Shown here: in pieces, positions 16,379-25,090 of the stretch
Layout of the letters: every line of letters begins with the position of its first letter
How positions within the stretch are numbered: position 1 is the stretch's first letter
Assembly (NCBI RefSeq): GCF_001007875.1
Contig: NZ_CP011412.1
Location: forward strand, 1,426,001 to 1,490,000
Source: Sedimenticola thiotaurini
GTDB taxonomy: Bacteria; Pseudomonadota; Gammaproteobacteria; Chromatiales; Chromatiaceae
Direction: 5' to 3'
Length of the DNA: 64,000 nucleotides
Made by a program: the position numbers and the translations under genes
Notes under the pieces: generated by a model
What the model was told of the DNA's origin: nothing
Seen by the model: only the letters and a program-made list of their open reading frames with translations
Database searches by the model: none

Positions 16379-18124
16379 TTATTCATCCACCGGGCGAACC
16401 GAGCCTTCAATCACCCTGGCTCCGAACCTGGCTTCCAGTGCCAGCACCATGGGATCTTCCTGGATCGCCACCTCTGCGGCCCGCTGCCGATCAGCAACTG
16501 CCTGTGCCTGGAGTTTGGCCGGTGTCGCCGCCTGCACCGTATCAGGTGAAATTTTCAGCCGCAGTTCGCGGCCCAGGAACTGCTGCAACGCCACCTGCAA
16601 CCGCTGTTCAGCACTGCCCACCAGCATATGTTGATGGGCCTGATCCAGTTTCAGGCTGAGCGTCACGCCATCCCAGTAATCATAGACGCAATTATTGGCC
16701 AACTGTTTGGCGATCCCGCCCAGGGAGAGCCGTTCAACCACCTGGTGCCAGTGACGAAATTCGATCGCCGTTTCGCCACTGTCAGCGGGGGGCGCTGCCG
16801 GTTGCACCGCTGCCGCTGTCGTTGATTCCGGCTCCGGCGGCTGTTCCTGCGGCCGACTTGCTGGTGCCGGCGTCGCTTCTCCGGCGGCCGCTTGTTCCGG
16901 TTTCGCCCCACGTCCAGCGTCACCCTGAAGTACCGCCTTCAGGGTTTCACTTACAGGGACTCGCGGAGCCTTTTCAGAGCGTTTTTTTTTATCCGACCCG
17001 GTCTGTGCTGGCTGACTGGCCGGGGCACTCTCCCCCACACCCTGGGGTCGGAATGCCAGCATGCGCAACAGCACCATTTCAAACCCGGCGCGGGGATCGG
17101 GTGCCAGCGGCAGATCCCGCTGCCCCACCAGTCCGATCTGGTAGAAGAGCTGCACGTCACCGGGGGAGAGCCTGTTGGCCAGCCCGATCACCTGCTCCTG
17201 ATCGCCGGCGCTGTTATCAATGGCATCCGGTACCGCCTGCACCAGGGCAACCCGGTGCAACAGTGAGAGCAGATCCTGCAACACGCCGGCAAAATCCGGC
17301 GCCATCTCGGCCAGTTCATTGACCAGACTCATTACCCGGTTGGCATCCAGATCGGCCAGGGCGTCCAGTAGATCATGCACCCGGTCCTGGGCAATACTGC
17401 CCAGCATCGACTGTACGTCCCCTTCCAGCACCTTGCCGGCACCGAAAGCGATCGCCTGGTCCATCAAACTCAGGGCATCCCGCATGCTGCCATCGGCTCC
17501 CTTGGCCAGCAGCAGCAGGGCCCGCTCTTCATACTGGATACCTTCCCGGTCGAGCAGCTCCTTCAGGTAGCCCTGAATCTGGTCTATCGGTAACCGTTTC
17601 AGATTGAACTGCAGACAGCGGGACAGCACCGTCACCGGCACCTTCTGGGGGTCGGTGGTGGCGAGCAGAAACTTCACATGGGGCGGCGGCTCCTCCAGGG
17701 TCTTCAGCAGGGCGTTGAAGCTGCTGTCGGAGAACATGTGCACCTCGTCGATCAGGTAGACCTTGTAGCGGCCTCTGACCGGGGCGTAGGGGACGTTCTC
17801 CAGCAGTTCCCGGGTCTGGTCAACCTTGGTGCGGGAAGCGGCATCCACCTCCAGCAGATCCACGAAGCGCCCCTCGTCGATCTCCTTGCAGATACTGCAC
17901 TGCCCGCAGGGGGTGGAGCCGACGCCGTGTTCGCAATTGAGGGATTTGGCAAAGATACGCGCCAGAGTGGTCTTGCCCACCCCCCGGGTGCCGGTAAACA
18001 GGTAGGCGTGGTGCAACCGGTTGTTGTCCAGGGCGTTACTGAGCGCCCGCACGACATGGGCCTGCCCCACCAGTTCACTGAATATCCGCGGACGCCACTT
18101 ACGGGCTAGCACCTGATATGACAT
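16379..18124 (-). CDS. dnaX: DNA polymerase III subunit tau/gamma
   Basis: The 581-residue full-length tau has the AAA+ clamp-loader core: Walker A GTRGVGKT (45-52), zinc ligands C64, C73, C76, C79, and the box LIDEVHMFSDSSFNALLKTLEEP. A Pro/Ala/Glu-rich linker covers about residues 365-450 and the C-terminal domains that bind DnaB and the polymerase alpha subunit follow. In the linker, nine consecutive A residues (minus strand; 16982-16990) encode KKK at about residues 379-381. Slippage by one base either way soon meets a stop, which would give a gamma-like product of roughly 380-395 residues. First gene of the dnaX-ybaB-recR operon; ffs is just upstream. Confidence 0.97.
   Translation of the reverse strand: MSYQVLARKWRPRIFSELVGQAHVVRALSNALDNNRLHHAYLFTGTRGVGKTTLARIFAKSLNCEHGVGSTPCGQCSICKEIDEGRFVDLLEVDAASRTKVDQTRELLENVPYAPVRGRYKVYLIDEVHMFSDSSFNALLKTLEEPPPHVKFLLATTDPQKVPVTVLSRCLQFNLKRLPIDQIQGYLKELLDREGIQYEERALLLLAKGADGSMRDALSLMDQAIAFGAGKVLEGDVQSMLGSIAQDRVHDLLDALADLDANRVMSLVNELAEMAPDFAGVLQDLLSLLHRVALVQAVPDAIDNSAGDQEQVIGLANRLSPGDVQLFYQIGLVGQRDLPLAPDPRAGFEMVLLRMLAFRPQGVGESAPASQPAQTGSDKKKRSEKAPRVPVSETLKAVLQGDAGRGAKPEQAAAGEATPAPASRPQEQPPEPESTTAAAVQPAAPPADSGETAIEFRHWHQVVERLSLGGIAKQLANNCVYDYWDGVTLSLKLDQAHQHMLVGSAEQRLQVALQQFLGRELRLKISPDTVQAATPAKLQAQAVADRQRAAEVAIQEDPMVLALEARFGARVIEGSVRPVDE
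16982..16990 (-). promoter_or_regulatory. A9 slippage/frameshift site in dnaX
   Basis: The frame reads GAT AAA AAA AAA CGC. Adding one A (or a -1 ribosomal shift) gives ACG CTC TGA, a stop within three codons; losing one A gives a TAA about ten codons on. A perfect 8-bp hairpin, CCCTGAAG (16923-16930) with CTTCAGGG (16937-16944), lies some 37 bases downstream on the transcript. Thermus dnaX uses an A9 run to make gamma by transcriptional slippage. Confidence 0.7.
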
Positions 18125-18335
18125 GGATTCCCTGCGAGCTCTACTCTGTTGCTGTTAACCGGAGCGGGAAGTGTACCTCAATGATCGACCGTATTCACAT
18201 CCGGTTTGGCGTTTTGGAGACCTGTCAGCGGATCAGCCTGGCAGGGTCGGTGCGCGGTATGCACCCGCGCCGGGATGGCGATGCGGGCGAGCGGCTTGAC
18301 GCGGCAAGTCGCACCCAGCCTGCATGGTTTATGGA

Positions 18336-18447
18336 GGCGGCCCGTACCAGCCACACCCCGGCACACGAGTCCACTGCTGCGGCTGCTCCCTTCCGGGCCT
18401 GACCGGGTTCACAGCTTTTCGTTGCGAGGGGACCGATACGGACCACC
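18336..18447 (-). ncRNA. ffs: Signal recognition particle RNA (4.5S, bacterial small type)
   Basis: The 112-base minus-strand RNA carries the universally conserved SRP domain IV core GGTCAGGCCCGGAAGGGAGC followed by AGCC, then the GTGTGCCGGGGTGTGGCTGG arm. Its ends pair (GGTGGTCCGT with ACGGGCCGCC) into the long rod expected of 4.5S RNA, and its length is close to the E. coli 114 bases. It binds Ffh to target membrane proteins. It lies 211 bases upstream of dnaX on the same strand, a common arrangement. Ends are set by base pairing and are good to a few bases. Confidence 0.95.
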
Positions 18448-18628
18448 ATAACCTGATTGAAGCCACCACCAGGGGGAGGCGGCATCGAGGTGGGGATTAT
18501 CCGGGTCTGCCGAACAGGGGTCAACCTCGCTGTGAATTTTCTTTCAGCCCGGCCGGGCAAACCGGCTGAACCGTCATCGACCCGGAAGGGTGGGCAGGTC
18601 ATTGGTGCCCACCCTACCTGTAGGTTGT

Positions 18629-18928
18629 TTAACCCCCGCCACGCTGGAAATAGCGGTCAAAACGGTCCATGAAACGCTGCCGATCCGTCTCATCCAGTCC
18701 GTTAAACTGAAACTCCACCGGGGTCACCGGCAGACTCAGGGAGGCGATACGCCGTTCGCCGGTCTCGCCCAGTGTGATGACGATGGACCCGGCCGGATGC
18801 TCAATGGTGAACACCCGTCCTTCCGTCCGATAGGTCAGGGGTTCGATGGCACCGGGCAGTGAGCGGGTAAAGTCGGCCAGGGTCAGCCCCATGTCACGAC
18901 GCAAGTGCACGGGAACGGTTTTACCCAT
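18629..18928 (-). CDS. Small conserved hypothetical protein at the end of the aor operon
   Basis: The 99-residue cytoplasmic protein has no motif I can name. Segments such as LADFTRSLPGAIEPLTYRTE and a C-terminal FMDRFDRYFQRGG helix are visible. It follows the MoaD-like gene by 35 bases on the same strand and so is probably the last gene of the aldehyde oxidoreductase operon. A role in the enzyme's maturation is inference from position only. Confidence 0.6.
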   Translation of the reverse strand: MGKTVPVHLRRDMGLTLADFTRSLPGAIEPLTYRTEGRVFTIEHPAGSIVITLGETGERRIASLSLPVTPVEFQFNGLDETDRQRFMDRFDRYFQRGGG

Positions 18929-18963
18929 GCCGCCCTACCCGACCAGCAACCAACCGGCAGCCA

Positions 18964-19212
18964 CTAACCACCGGCAACCGCTGGCCAGACCGCCAGCTCA
19001 TCACCCTCGGTCAGGGGCTGGTTGCGCTGGCCGGGGGGAATAAACACCCCGTTGACCAGCACCAGATGCACTTCCGCCTGCGGCACACCCTGCTGTTCCA
19101 GCAGCTGCGCCGGGCTGGTGCCTTCCGCCACTTTCAGGGCGACCTGGTGATCTTCCGCTTCGGCTGGCAGATACTGCCCCAGCGAGGCGTACAGTTTAAA
19201 AATTACTCTCAT
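18964..19212 (-). CDS. MoaD/ThiS-like ubiquitin-fold sulfur carrier
   Basis: The 82-residue protein starts MRVIFKLYASLGQYLP, a classical MoaD opening, continues with VNGVFIPPGQRNQPLTEGDELAV and ends in the Gly-Gly tail needed for thiocarboxylation. MoaD donates sulfur for the dithiolene of molybdopterin. A dedicated copy inside an aldehyde oxidoreductase operon suggests service to the tungstopterin cofactor; the Aromatoleum aor operon also carries a MoaD-like gene. ATG at 19212 is preferred to an in-frame GTG at 19245 because family homology begins there. It starts 36 bases after the flavoprotein stop. Confidence 0.82.
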   Translation of the reverse strand: MRVIFKLYASLGQYLPAEAEDHQVALKVAEGTSPAQLLEQQGVPQAEVHLVLVNGVFIPPGQRNQPLTEGDELAVWPAVAGG

Positions 19213-19248
19213 AAGCTGATTATCGTGGCTCAAGCCGTTGCCCACCCA

Positions 19249-20508
19249 TTAGCCCTGGGTCAGTTGGGTAGCGCCCAGGTAGGCCTCCATGATGCGCGTG
19301 GGATCTTCCATCAGGTGCTGCTTCCATTTGCCCAGCCTGACCCGGCTCTGAATCAGGCCACGCAGCACGCCCACATGCTGGGTCATACCCAGGGTGATGG
19401 CTCCGACCAGCCGATCCTCGCTGAACTGTAGCCGGATATATCGGTACTCGGCACTGTCCATTCGATGCACATGGTCACCACCGGGAACCCCCATCCACTG
19501 ACCATAGGAGACCGAGATCAGTCCCAGGGTATCCAGTACATTCATCGCCATGCTGCCGGCATAGGGGGTCACCTGTCCACACATGTTGAGCGCGGCGATA
19601 CGGGCGGTCTCCGCCGCCACCGGCTGAATGGCGTGTACCGCGTGTTTACCCCCACTGCCCCAGTCGATCCCCTCGCAGCTGTCACCGGCGGCATAGATAC
19701 CGGGCACCGAGGACTCCATCTGCTGGTTGACCACCACACCCTGACCCAGCTCGATACCACTGTCCCGCAGGTAATCCACCGCCGGTTTGACCCCGGTCGC
19801 CACCACCACCAGGTCGGCATCGATCGGATCCACCGGATCACACTGCAGGGTAAAGCGGGCATTGCCGTTGCTGTTTGCCTGCACCCCCGTCACCCGGGTC
19901 GAAGTGTGCACCTTGACCCCCTGCTTGAGACACCACTGCTTGATCAGGTTACCGGACTCCTGATCCATCATCCGGGGCACCATGCGGTCGCCCATCTCCA
20001 CCACGGTCAGGTCAACACCCCGTTCCGCCAGCGCCTCCATGATGATGCAGCCGATGAAGCCGGCCCCCATCAGTACCACGCGGGAGCCGGGCTGGGCGTA
20101 TTGCGCAATGTTGCGCGCATCTTCCAGGGTCCAGCAGTGGTGAACTCCAGGCTGATCCAGCCCATCGATAGGCGGTTTCACCGGATCGGAACCGGTGGCC
20201 AGCAGCAACCGGTCAAAGCTGACCGTTTCACCATTGGCCAGTTTTACCTGCCTGGTCGCGCTGTCCACCGCCGTTACCCGTTGCCGGATCTGGCGAACCC
20301 CCAGACGATCCAGGTGATCGGGATCATGGCGCAGATAGGTGCCCTGCTCCTGGATCTTTCCCGCCAGATAGTAGGGAATGGCCATCCGGGAGTAGGCCGG
20401 TTCCGGCTCTTCACCGATCAGGATCAATTCCGCTCTGGAATCCTGTTTTCGTAGGGTTTCAACGGCGGTCACACCCGCCGGTCCCGCACCGATTACCACG
20501 TATCGCAT
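19249..20508 (-). CDS. FAD/NAD(P)-dependent oxidoreductase, AorC-like subunit
   Basis: The 419-residue protein has a pyridine-nucleotide-disulfide-reductase fold. The FAD-binding motif is GAGPAG near the N-terminus, the second dinucleotide site is VVLMGAGFIG, and the FAD ribityl-binding segment is VPGIYAAGDSCE. No redox-active CxxxxC pair is present, so it is a NADH-oxidase/rubredoxin-reductase-type flavoprotein. In the Aromatoleum aldehyde oxidoreductase, a FAD subunit of this size (AorC, about 45 kDa) links the tungsten subunit to NAD+. Gene order here (Fe-S protein, tungsten subunit, flavoprotein) is the same, supporting that role. It begins 71 bases after aorB. Confidence 0.88.
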   Translation of the reverse strand: MRYVVIGAGPAGVTAVETLRKQDSRAELILIGEEPEPAYSRMAIPYYLAGKIQEQGTYLRHDPDHLDRLGVRQIRQRVTAVDSATRQVKLANGETVSFDRLLLATGSDPVKPPIDGLDQPGVHHCWTLEDARNIAQYAQPGSRVVLMGAGFIGCIIMEALAERGVDLTVVEMGDRMVPRMMDQESGNLIKQWCLKQGVKVHTSTRVTGVQANSNGNARFTLQCDPVDPIDADLVVVATGVKPAVDYLRDSGIELGQGVVVNQQMESSVPGIYAAGDSCEGIDWGSGGKHAVHAIQPVAAETARIAALNMCGQVTPYAGSMAMNVLDTLGLISVSYGQWMGVPGGDHVHRMDSAEYRYIRLQFSEDRLVGAITLGMTQHVGVLRGLIQSRVRLGKWKQHLMEDPTRIMEAYLGATQLTQG

Positions 20509-20579
20509 GGATTTGTTCTCCTCAAAGAAAAGTAAGAGGAGAGCAGTCTCCGCTGCTCTCCCCCACTTCCCCCTGCCAA

Positions 20580-22430
20580 TTACGAGAGCCCGAGACCACG
20601 CAGGGTGTCCGGTGTCGGCACCCCTTCCTTGCTCCAGCCGCGCAGTTCGTAATACTCGGGTAACATCTTGGCCAGACCACTCACCTTACCGGCGGCCGGG
20701 CCGGTGGTGGCCGGTTCCGTCAGCAGCCGTTTCGGCAGCGTGTCATCCTTGGCGGTAAAGCCGGCGGCCATGTTGAACTGCCGCTCCAGATTCCAGATAC
20801 GTTCACCGGTCTCGGCCAGCCGCTCCAGGGTCCACTCACCCTCACAGGCGGCATCGATCTGGGGATAGAAATCCTCCAGGGTCCAGGCAAAGGTGGTGAA
20901 CACACAGAGTCCGCTGGAGTCCACCGCCGCGGTGGCATCCTGGAACGCCTTGACCAGACCCGCCTTGCCTTCCGTCACCAGTGGATCGGTCTTCTCCGGA
21001 ATGCCCAGAATCTCCGACGCCACGGTGTAGCTGCGCAGGTGACAGGCGCCCCGGTTACTGGTGGCATAGGTGAGACCCATACCCTGGATGCCGCGCGGAT
21101 CGTAGGCCGGGAACTCCTGTCCCTTGACGCTCATGGAGAGCTCAGGATGACCGTATTTTTCACATAGCCGCTTGGAGCCGAGACCCAGGATCTTGCCAAA
21201 GCCTTCGCCCTTGCCCACCAGTTCTGCCATGGTGGTCAGTGCCTCAGCGGAGCCGAAGTTCAGCTTCACGCCACCGGTATCCTCATCGGTGATCACTCCC
21301 ATCTCGTACAGCTCCATGGCTGCCGCCATGGTGGCGCCGAAGGTGATGGGATCGAAGCCCTGCTCATTACAGATATAGTTGGCGAAGGTGAGTGCATCCA
21401 GGTCATCCACGCCACAATCGGCACCCAGGGACCAGGCGTTCTCGTACTCCAGACCACCGGAAGCACCCCAGTACTCGGGACGGTTTTTCACCGTGTAGTG
21501 CTCTTTGTCGATACGGGCGACACGCCCGCAGGCGATGGTGCAGCCGAAGCAGGCCTGGTTGGTCACCAGGTTGGCCTTGCCGTCGCTGGCACGGGGTTCA
21601 TGCATCGCCTCACCGGAGATTTTCGAGGCGCCATCAAACTGCACGGCCGAGGCGTTATTGGTGGGCAGCGCACCCACTTCGTTGATCACGTTCATCAGCA
21701 CCTGGGTGCCGTAGGTGGGCAGGCCCTGTCCGGTGACCGGATTCTCGGCCAGGATCTTCTTTTTCTCGGCCACCGTCTCCATGAAGCGCACGGGATCCTT
21801 CACACTGACCCCCTTGGTGCCCCGCACCGCCACCGCCTTCAGGTTCTTGGAACCCATCACGGTACCGACGCCGGAGCGACCGGCGGCCCGATGCAGATCA
21901 TTGACGATGCAGGCGAACATGACGCCCTCCTCGCCGGCCCTGCCGATGGCGGAGATCTTCAGCTGCGGGTCCTGGTGCTTGGCGTGCAGGATCTTGTCCG
22001 CATCCCAGACGCTCTTGCCCCAGATCTCATCCGCCGGCAGCAGTTCGGCATGATCGTCATTGATATAGAGATAGACCGGTTTGGGTGCCCGGCCCTCAAA
22101 AATGATCATGTCCCAACCGGCAAACTTCAACTCAGCGCCGAAATAGCCGCCTGAGTTGGAGCAGGCGATGGCGCCGGTGAGCGCCCCTTTGGTGATGACC
22201 GAGTAGCGCGCACTGGTGGATGAGGCGGTGCCGGTCAGGGGACCGGTGGCGAAGATCAGCTTATTGTCCGGTGACAGGGGATCGACCTTGGGATCCACCT
22301 CCTCCGCCAGGTACTTGGAACCCAGGCCCCGCTGCCCGAGATAGTCCGCCGCCCACGCCATGTTCAGGGGTTCGGGGGCGCAGGTGCCTTCCGTTAAATT
22401 CACACGCAATATTTTTTTCTGCCAGCCCAT
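20580..22430 (-). CDS. Tungsten-containing aldehyde:ferredoxin oxidoreductase, catalytic subunit (AorB-like)
   Basis: The 616-residue protein covers the whole AOR family. It opens MGWQKKILRVNLTEG, has the tungstopterin-contact segments ATGPLTGTASSTSARY and GAGGRSG-like RAAGRSGVGTVMGSKNLK, and the cluster ligands C294, C297, C301 (CFGCTIAC) with the distant C509 (SSGLCVF). The DPRGIQGMGLTYATSNRGAC segment binds the second pterin. It oxidises aldehydes to acids, or reduces acids with strong reductants, using a W-bis-pterin and one [4Fe-4S]. It lies 17 bases after the ferredoxin-like gene, and a tungstate transporter operon is divergent from it. The substrate range cannot be read from sequence. 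Confidence 0.94.
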   Translation of the reverse strand: MGWQKKILRVNLTEGTCAPEPLNMAWAADYLGQRGLGSKYLAEEVDPKVDPLSPDNKLIFATGPLTGTASSTSARYSVITKGALTGAIACSNSGGYFGAELKFAGWDMIIFEGRAPKPVYLYINDDHAELLPADEIWGKSVWDADKILHAKHQDPQLKISAIGRAGEEGVMFACIVNDLHRAAGRSGVGTVMGSKNLKAVAVRGTKGVSVKDPVRFMETVAEKKKILAENPVTGQGLPTYGTQVLMNVINEVGALPTNNASAVQFDGASKISGEAMHEPRASDGKANLVTNQACFGCTIACGRVARIDKEHYTVKNRPEYWGASGGLEYENAWSLGADCGVDDLDALTFANYICNEQGFDPITFGATMAAAMELYEMGVITDEDTGGVKLNFGSAEALTTMAELVGKGEGFGKILGLGSKRLCEKYGHPELSMSVKGQEFPAYDPRGIQGMGLTYATSNRGACHLRSYTVASEILGIPEKTDPLVTEGKAGLVKAFQDATAAVDSSGLCVFTTFAWTLEDFYPQIDAACEGEWTLERLAETGERIWNLERQFNMAAGFTAKDDTLPKRLLTEPATTGPAAGKVSGLAKMLPEYYELRGWSKEGVPTPDTLRGLGLS

Positions 22431-22447
22431 GTTGTCTGCTCCCTTGT

Positions 22448-22930
22448 CTATGCCTGTGCGGCGGTTTGGGTGTCGGTGCGGGAAGCCCAGGCACGCATCT
22501 TGTCGTAGCCGGTACTCTCCGCATCGATATAGGTAATGGCCTGGGTGGGACAGGCCTTGGCACAGGCGGGATCACCGCCGCACAGATCACACTTCATCAC
22601 CTTACCGGTCACCGTGTTGTAGTTGATGGTGCCGAACGGACAGGCGATGGTGCAGACCTTGCAACCGACACAGAGCCCGTCGTTGACCATCTTGGCCCCG
22701 GTGGCTGCATCCAGGGTGATCGCCTCGGTGGGACAGGCGCTCATGCACCAGGCCTCATCACATTGGGTACAGGTGTAGGGAACAAAGCGACCTTCGGCGT
22801 GGAAAGTGAACACCTTGATACGGGATTTGGCCGGGTTGAAATTGCCTTCATGCTCGTAGGAGCAGGCCATTTCGCATTGCAGACAGCCTGTGCATTTGTC
22901 CGGCGAGATGTAGAGTGACCTCAGCATCAT
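22448..22930 (-). CDS. Polyferredoxin-like 4x[4Fe-4S] protein (AorA-like)
   Basis: The 160-residue protein has sixteen Cys in four ferredoxin-type motifs: CTGCLQCEMAC (from residue 13), CTQC...CMSACP, CVGCKVCTIACP and CDLC...CAKACP. This is the DMSO-reductase-B-like layout that carries four [4Fe-4S] clusters. It has no twin-arginine or Sec signal, so it is cytoplasmic. As the first gene of the aor operon it probably moves electrons between the tungsten subunit and the flavoprotein, as AorA does in Aromatoleum, where AorA forms filaments with AorB. Confidence 0.92.
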   Translation of the reverse strand: MMLRSLYISPDKCTGCLQCEMACSYEHEGNFNPAKSRIKVFTFHAEGRFVPYTCTQCDEAWCMSACPTEAITLDAATGAKMVNDGLCVGCKVCTIACPFGTINYNTVTGKVMKCDLCGGDPACAKACPTQAITYIDAESTGYDKMRAWASRTDTQTAAQA

Positions 22931-23248
22931 TGTCTCCTCTGGGTTGTTATGGGTTTTATGTTGCGGGGTAAGCCTGCCTGACCCGATTCAATACGGACCA
23001 TGGGGATTGGAGCCTGTCAGCGGATCCGGTCGGGGCCTGATCAACTCCGATCGGTTCCACCCGCTCAATCCGCCACGTGCCGCAATCAGCCGATCTGATC
23101 TTCAATATTTCTGTTCCGCGTTTAATCATTTGAAACGCCTACGCTGCCTGTTGATCCATCCAGCTATGTCAGCATTTTTGTTATTTGCTGAATATAGAAG
23201 AAGACGCACCGAATAGCGAGCCAAAAATAGACGCTAAGCTATTTATTT

Positions 23249-23272
23249 CGTTATGTTTTTTCGAGCATAACG
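23249..23272. promoter_or_regulatory. Putative tungstate/molybdate operator, copy 1
   Basis: A perfect inverted repeat CGTTATG-N10-CATAACG. An identical repeat with the same spacing lies 113 bp away. The position between aor and tup operons and the half-site type suggest binding of a ModE/TunR-like regulator; that identity is inference. Confidence 0.65.
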
Positions 23273-23361
23273 GGGTATAAGAAAGCGTACTTCGAGGACT
23301 GTTTTTGCGCTGTGGAAGCGCCGTTCCGGCAGGGATTACGCCGTTCTTTGTTGGCCTCTTC

Positions 23362-23385
23362 CGTTATGTGCTATAAATCATAACG
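23362..23385. promoter_or_regulatory. Putative tungstate/molybdate operator, copy 2
   Basis: Second perfect CGTTATG-N10-CATAACG repeat, 190 bp upstream of tupA. The ten-base spacers of the two copies differ in sequence, so only the arms and spacing are conserved, as expected for a protein-binding site. Confidence 0.68.
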
Positions 23386-23575
23386 TTGAGAAGTTGATCT
23401 GCTTCGGGGAGGGCACAGGGCCGGATTGAAAACGCGCCCGGTGCCACGGGGGGATGAGGATAGGCCCCCGGAACCGGAAAATTGGCGGTCGCGGCAACAG
23501 CCGTGGAATCCCGCCCACAATAAGACGGGCGCCCTGAGCGCCTCGTTTCCATACCTACCAAAAGGATCAATACCA

Positions 23576-24382
23576 ATGCATAAAAAACTCCATCTGCTAC
23601 TCCCGTTATGTCTGCTCTGGTCACTGGCATTCGCCCTCCAGGCAGCACCACTTCGCATGGCCACCACCACCAGTACCCAGAACTCCGGACTGCTGGATCT
23701 GCTGCTGCCCGCCTTCCAGAAGCAGACCGGTATCGAGGTGCACGTGATAGCTGTGGGCACCGGTAAGGCACTGAAGATGGGCCAGGACGGTGATGTGGAT
23801 GTGGTGATGGTGCATGCGGTCGCCGCCGAAGAGAAGTTTGTTGCCGACGGCTTCGGCACCGATCGGGTCCAGTTCATGTACAACGATTTTGTCATTGTCG
23901 GACCGGCCAGTGATCCGGCCGGTATCAAGGGGGTAGCATCGGCCGCTGATGCCATGGCGAAAATCGAGGCCAGCCAGTCCCGGTTCATCTCCCGGGGCGA
24001 TGACTCCGGCACTCACAAAAAAGAGAAGGCGCTCTGGCAGGCGGCCAACATCCAGCCCGCCGGCAACTGGTATGTGGAGGCCGGACAGGGGATGGGCAAG
24101 GTGCTGCAGATGGCCAGCGAACTGGACGGTTACTCCCTGACCGACCGCGGCACCTGGCTCGCCTACAAGGACAAGGTGGACCTGGCCCTGCTCAACGAAG
24201 GCGACAACCGCCTGAGCAACCCCTATGGCGTGATTGCCGTCAACCCGGCAAAGCATCCTGATACCAACTACGCGGATGCCAAAAAACTGATCCAGTGGGT
24301 CAGTTCCAAACCGGGGCAGGAGCTGATCCGGGACTACCGCCTGCATGGCGAACCCCTGTTTATCCCCCTGCTGTTGAAATAG
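23576..24382 (+). CDS. tupA: Tungstate ABC transporter, substrate-binding protein TupA
   Basis: The 268-residue periplasmic protein has a Sec signal (MHKKLHLLLPLCLLW to FALQAAP). The mature start RMATTTSTQNSGLLDLLLP contains the TTTS motif that marks TupA. Later segments MYNDFVIVGP, SRGDDSGTHKKE and LTDRGTWLAY are typical of the tungstate-binding family. It captures tungstate with very high affinity and selectivity over molybdate. ATG at 23576 is chosen for AAGGA at 23562-23566. First gene of tupABC; the putative operators lie upstream. Confidence 0.94.
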   Translation: MHKKLHLLLPLCLLWSLAFALQAAPLRMATTTSTQNSGLLDLLLPAFQKQTGIEVHVIAVGTGKALKMGQDGDVDVVMVHAVAAEEKFVADGFGTDRVQFMYNDFVIVGPASDPAGIKGVASAADAMAKIEASQSRFISRGDDSGTHKKEKALWQAANIQPAGNWYVEAGQGMGKVLQMASELDGYSLTDRGTWLAYKDKVDLALLNEGDNRLSNPYGVIAVNPAKHPDTNYADAKKLIQWVSSKPGQELIRDYRLHGEPLFIPLLLK

Positions 24383-24388
24383 GCATTC

Positions 24389-25090
24389 ATGGAATCACTG
24401 GGCGCTGCAAGTTACCAGGCTCTCTATCTGCTGTTTACCGGGGATAGTTCGCTCTGGACCATTATCGGTATCTCTTTCAGCGTCTCAGTGCGTGCCCTGC
24501 TCTATGCTGCCCCCTTCGGTATATTGACCGCCTTTTTTCTGGCCTACTTCAGTTTTCCCGGCCGACGGCTGCTGGTCTCCATATTCAACACCGCCCTCTC
24601 CATCCCGGCGGTGGTGGTCGGCCTGACACTCTATATCCTGCTCTCCAAGGCGGGACCGCTGGGCGCCTGGCGACTGCTGTTTACCCAGGACGCCATGATC
24701 ATCGGCCAGGTGTGTCTCTGTTTTCCCCTGCTGGTGGCCATGGCCCACTCCGCTCTGCAGGCTTCCGATCGGCGCGCCTGGGAGACAGCCCTGACCCTGG
24801 GCGCCACGCCTTTCCGGGCACTCCTGACCATTCTGCATGAGACCCGTTTCGGTCTGGTCGGCGCACTGTTGGCCAGCTTTGGTCGCATTATTGCCGAAGT
24901 GGGCAGTTCCATGATGCTGGGGGGGAATATTCTCAATTACACCCGCAATATCCCCACCGCTATCGCCCTGGAGACCAGCAAGGGGAGTTTTGCCGAGGGT
25001 ATCGCTCTCGGCATGGTGCTGCTGTTCATGGCGCTGTTCCTGAATATCCTGCTCGGTCAGCTACAGGGCAAAGGGGAGGTAGTCCAGTGA
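24389..25090 (+). CDS. tupB: Tungstate ABC transporter, permease TupB
   Basis: The 233-residue inner-membrane protein has about five to six hydrophobic segments and the binding-protein-dependent transport (EAA) loop TLGATPFRALLTILHETRFG-like sequence at residues 135-160. The later GRIIAEVGSSMMLGGNI matches TupB/WtpB permeases. It starts six bases after tupA and its end overlaps tupC by four bases, so translation is coupled. Confidence 0.93.
   Translation: MESLGAASYQALYLLFTGDSSLWTIIGISFSVSVRALLYAAPFGILTAFFLAYFSFPGRRLLVSIFNTALSIPAVVVGLTLYILLSKAGPLGAWRLLFTQDAMIIGQVCLCFPLLVAMAHSALQASDRRAWETALTLGATPFRALLTILHETRFGLVGALLASFGRIIAEVGSSMMLGGNILNYTRNIPTAIALETSKGSFAEGIALGMVLLFMALFLNILLGQLQGKGEVVQ

Larger units (their letters stand above)
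22931..23575. other. Divergent aor/tup control region
   Basis: This 645-base gap separates the minus-strand aor operon from the plus-strand tup operon. The first part shows no gene. Two identical inverted repeats lie at 23249 and 23362 (listed separately). From about 23400 to tupA the plus strand is GC-rich and can form several hairpins: GGCAC/GTGCC, GGGGG/CCCCC, CGCCC/GGGCG and GGCGC/GCGCC. The AAGGA ribosome site of tupA is at about 23562. Confidence 0.6.

Noticed and set aside
18118-18669. Several short plus- and minus-strand frames around 18.1-18.7 kb
   Set aside because: They run through the SRP RNA gene, which explains the sequence conservation better.
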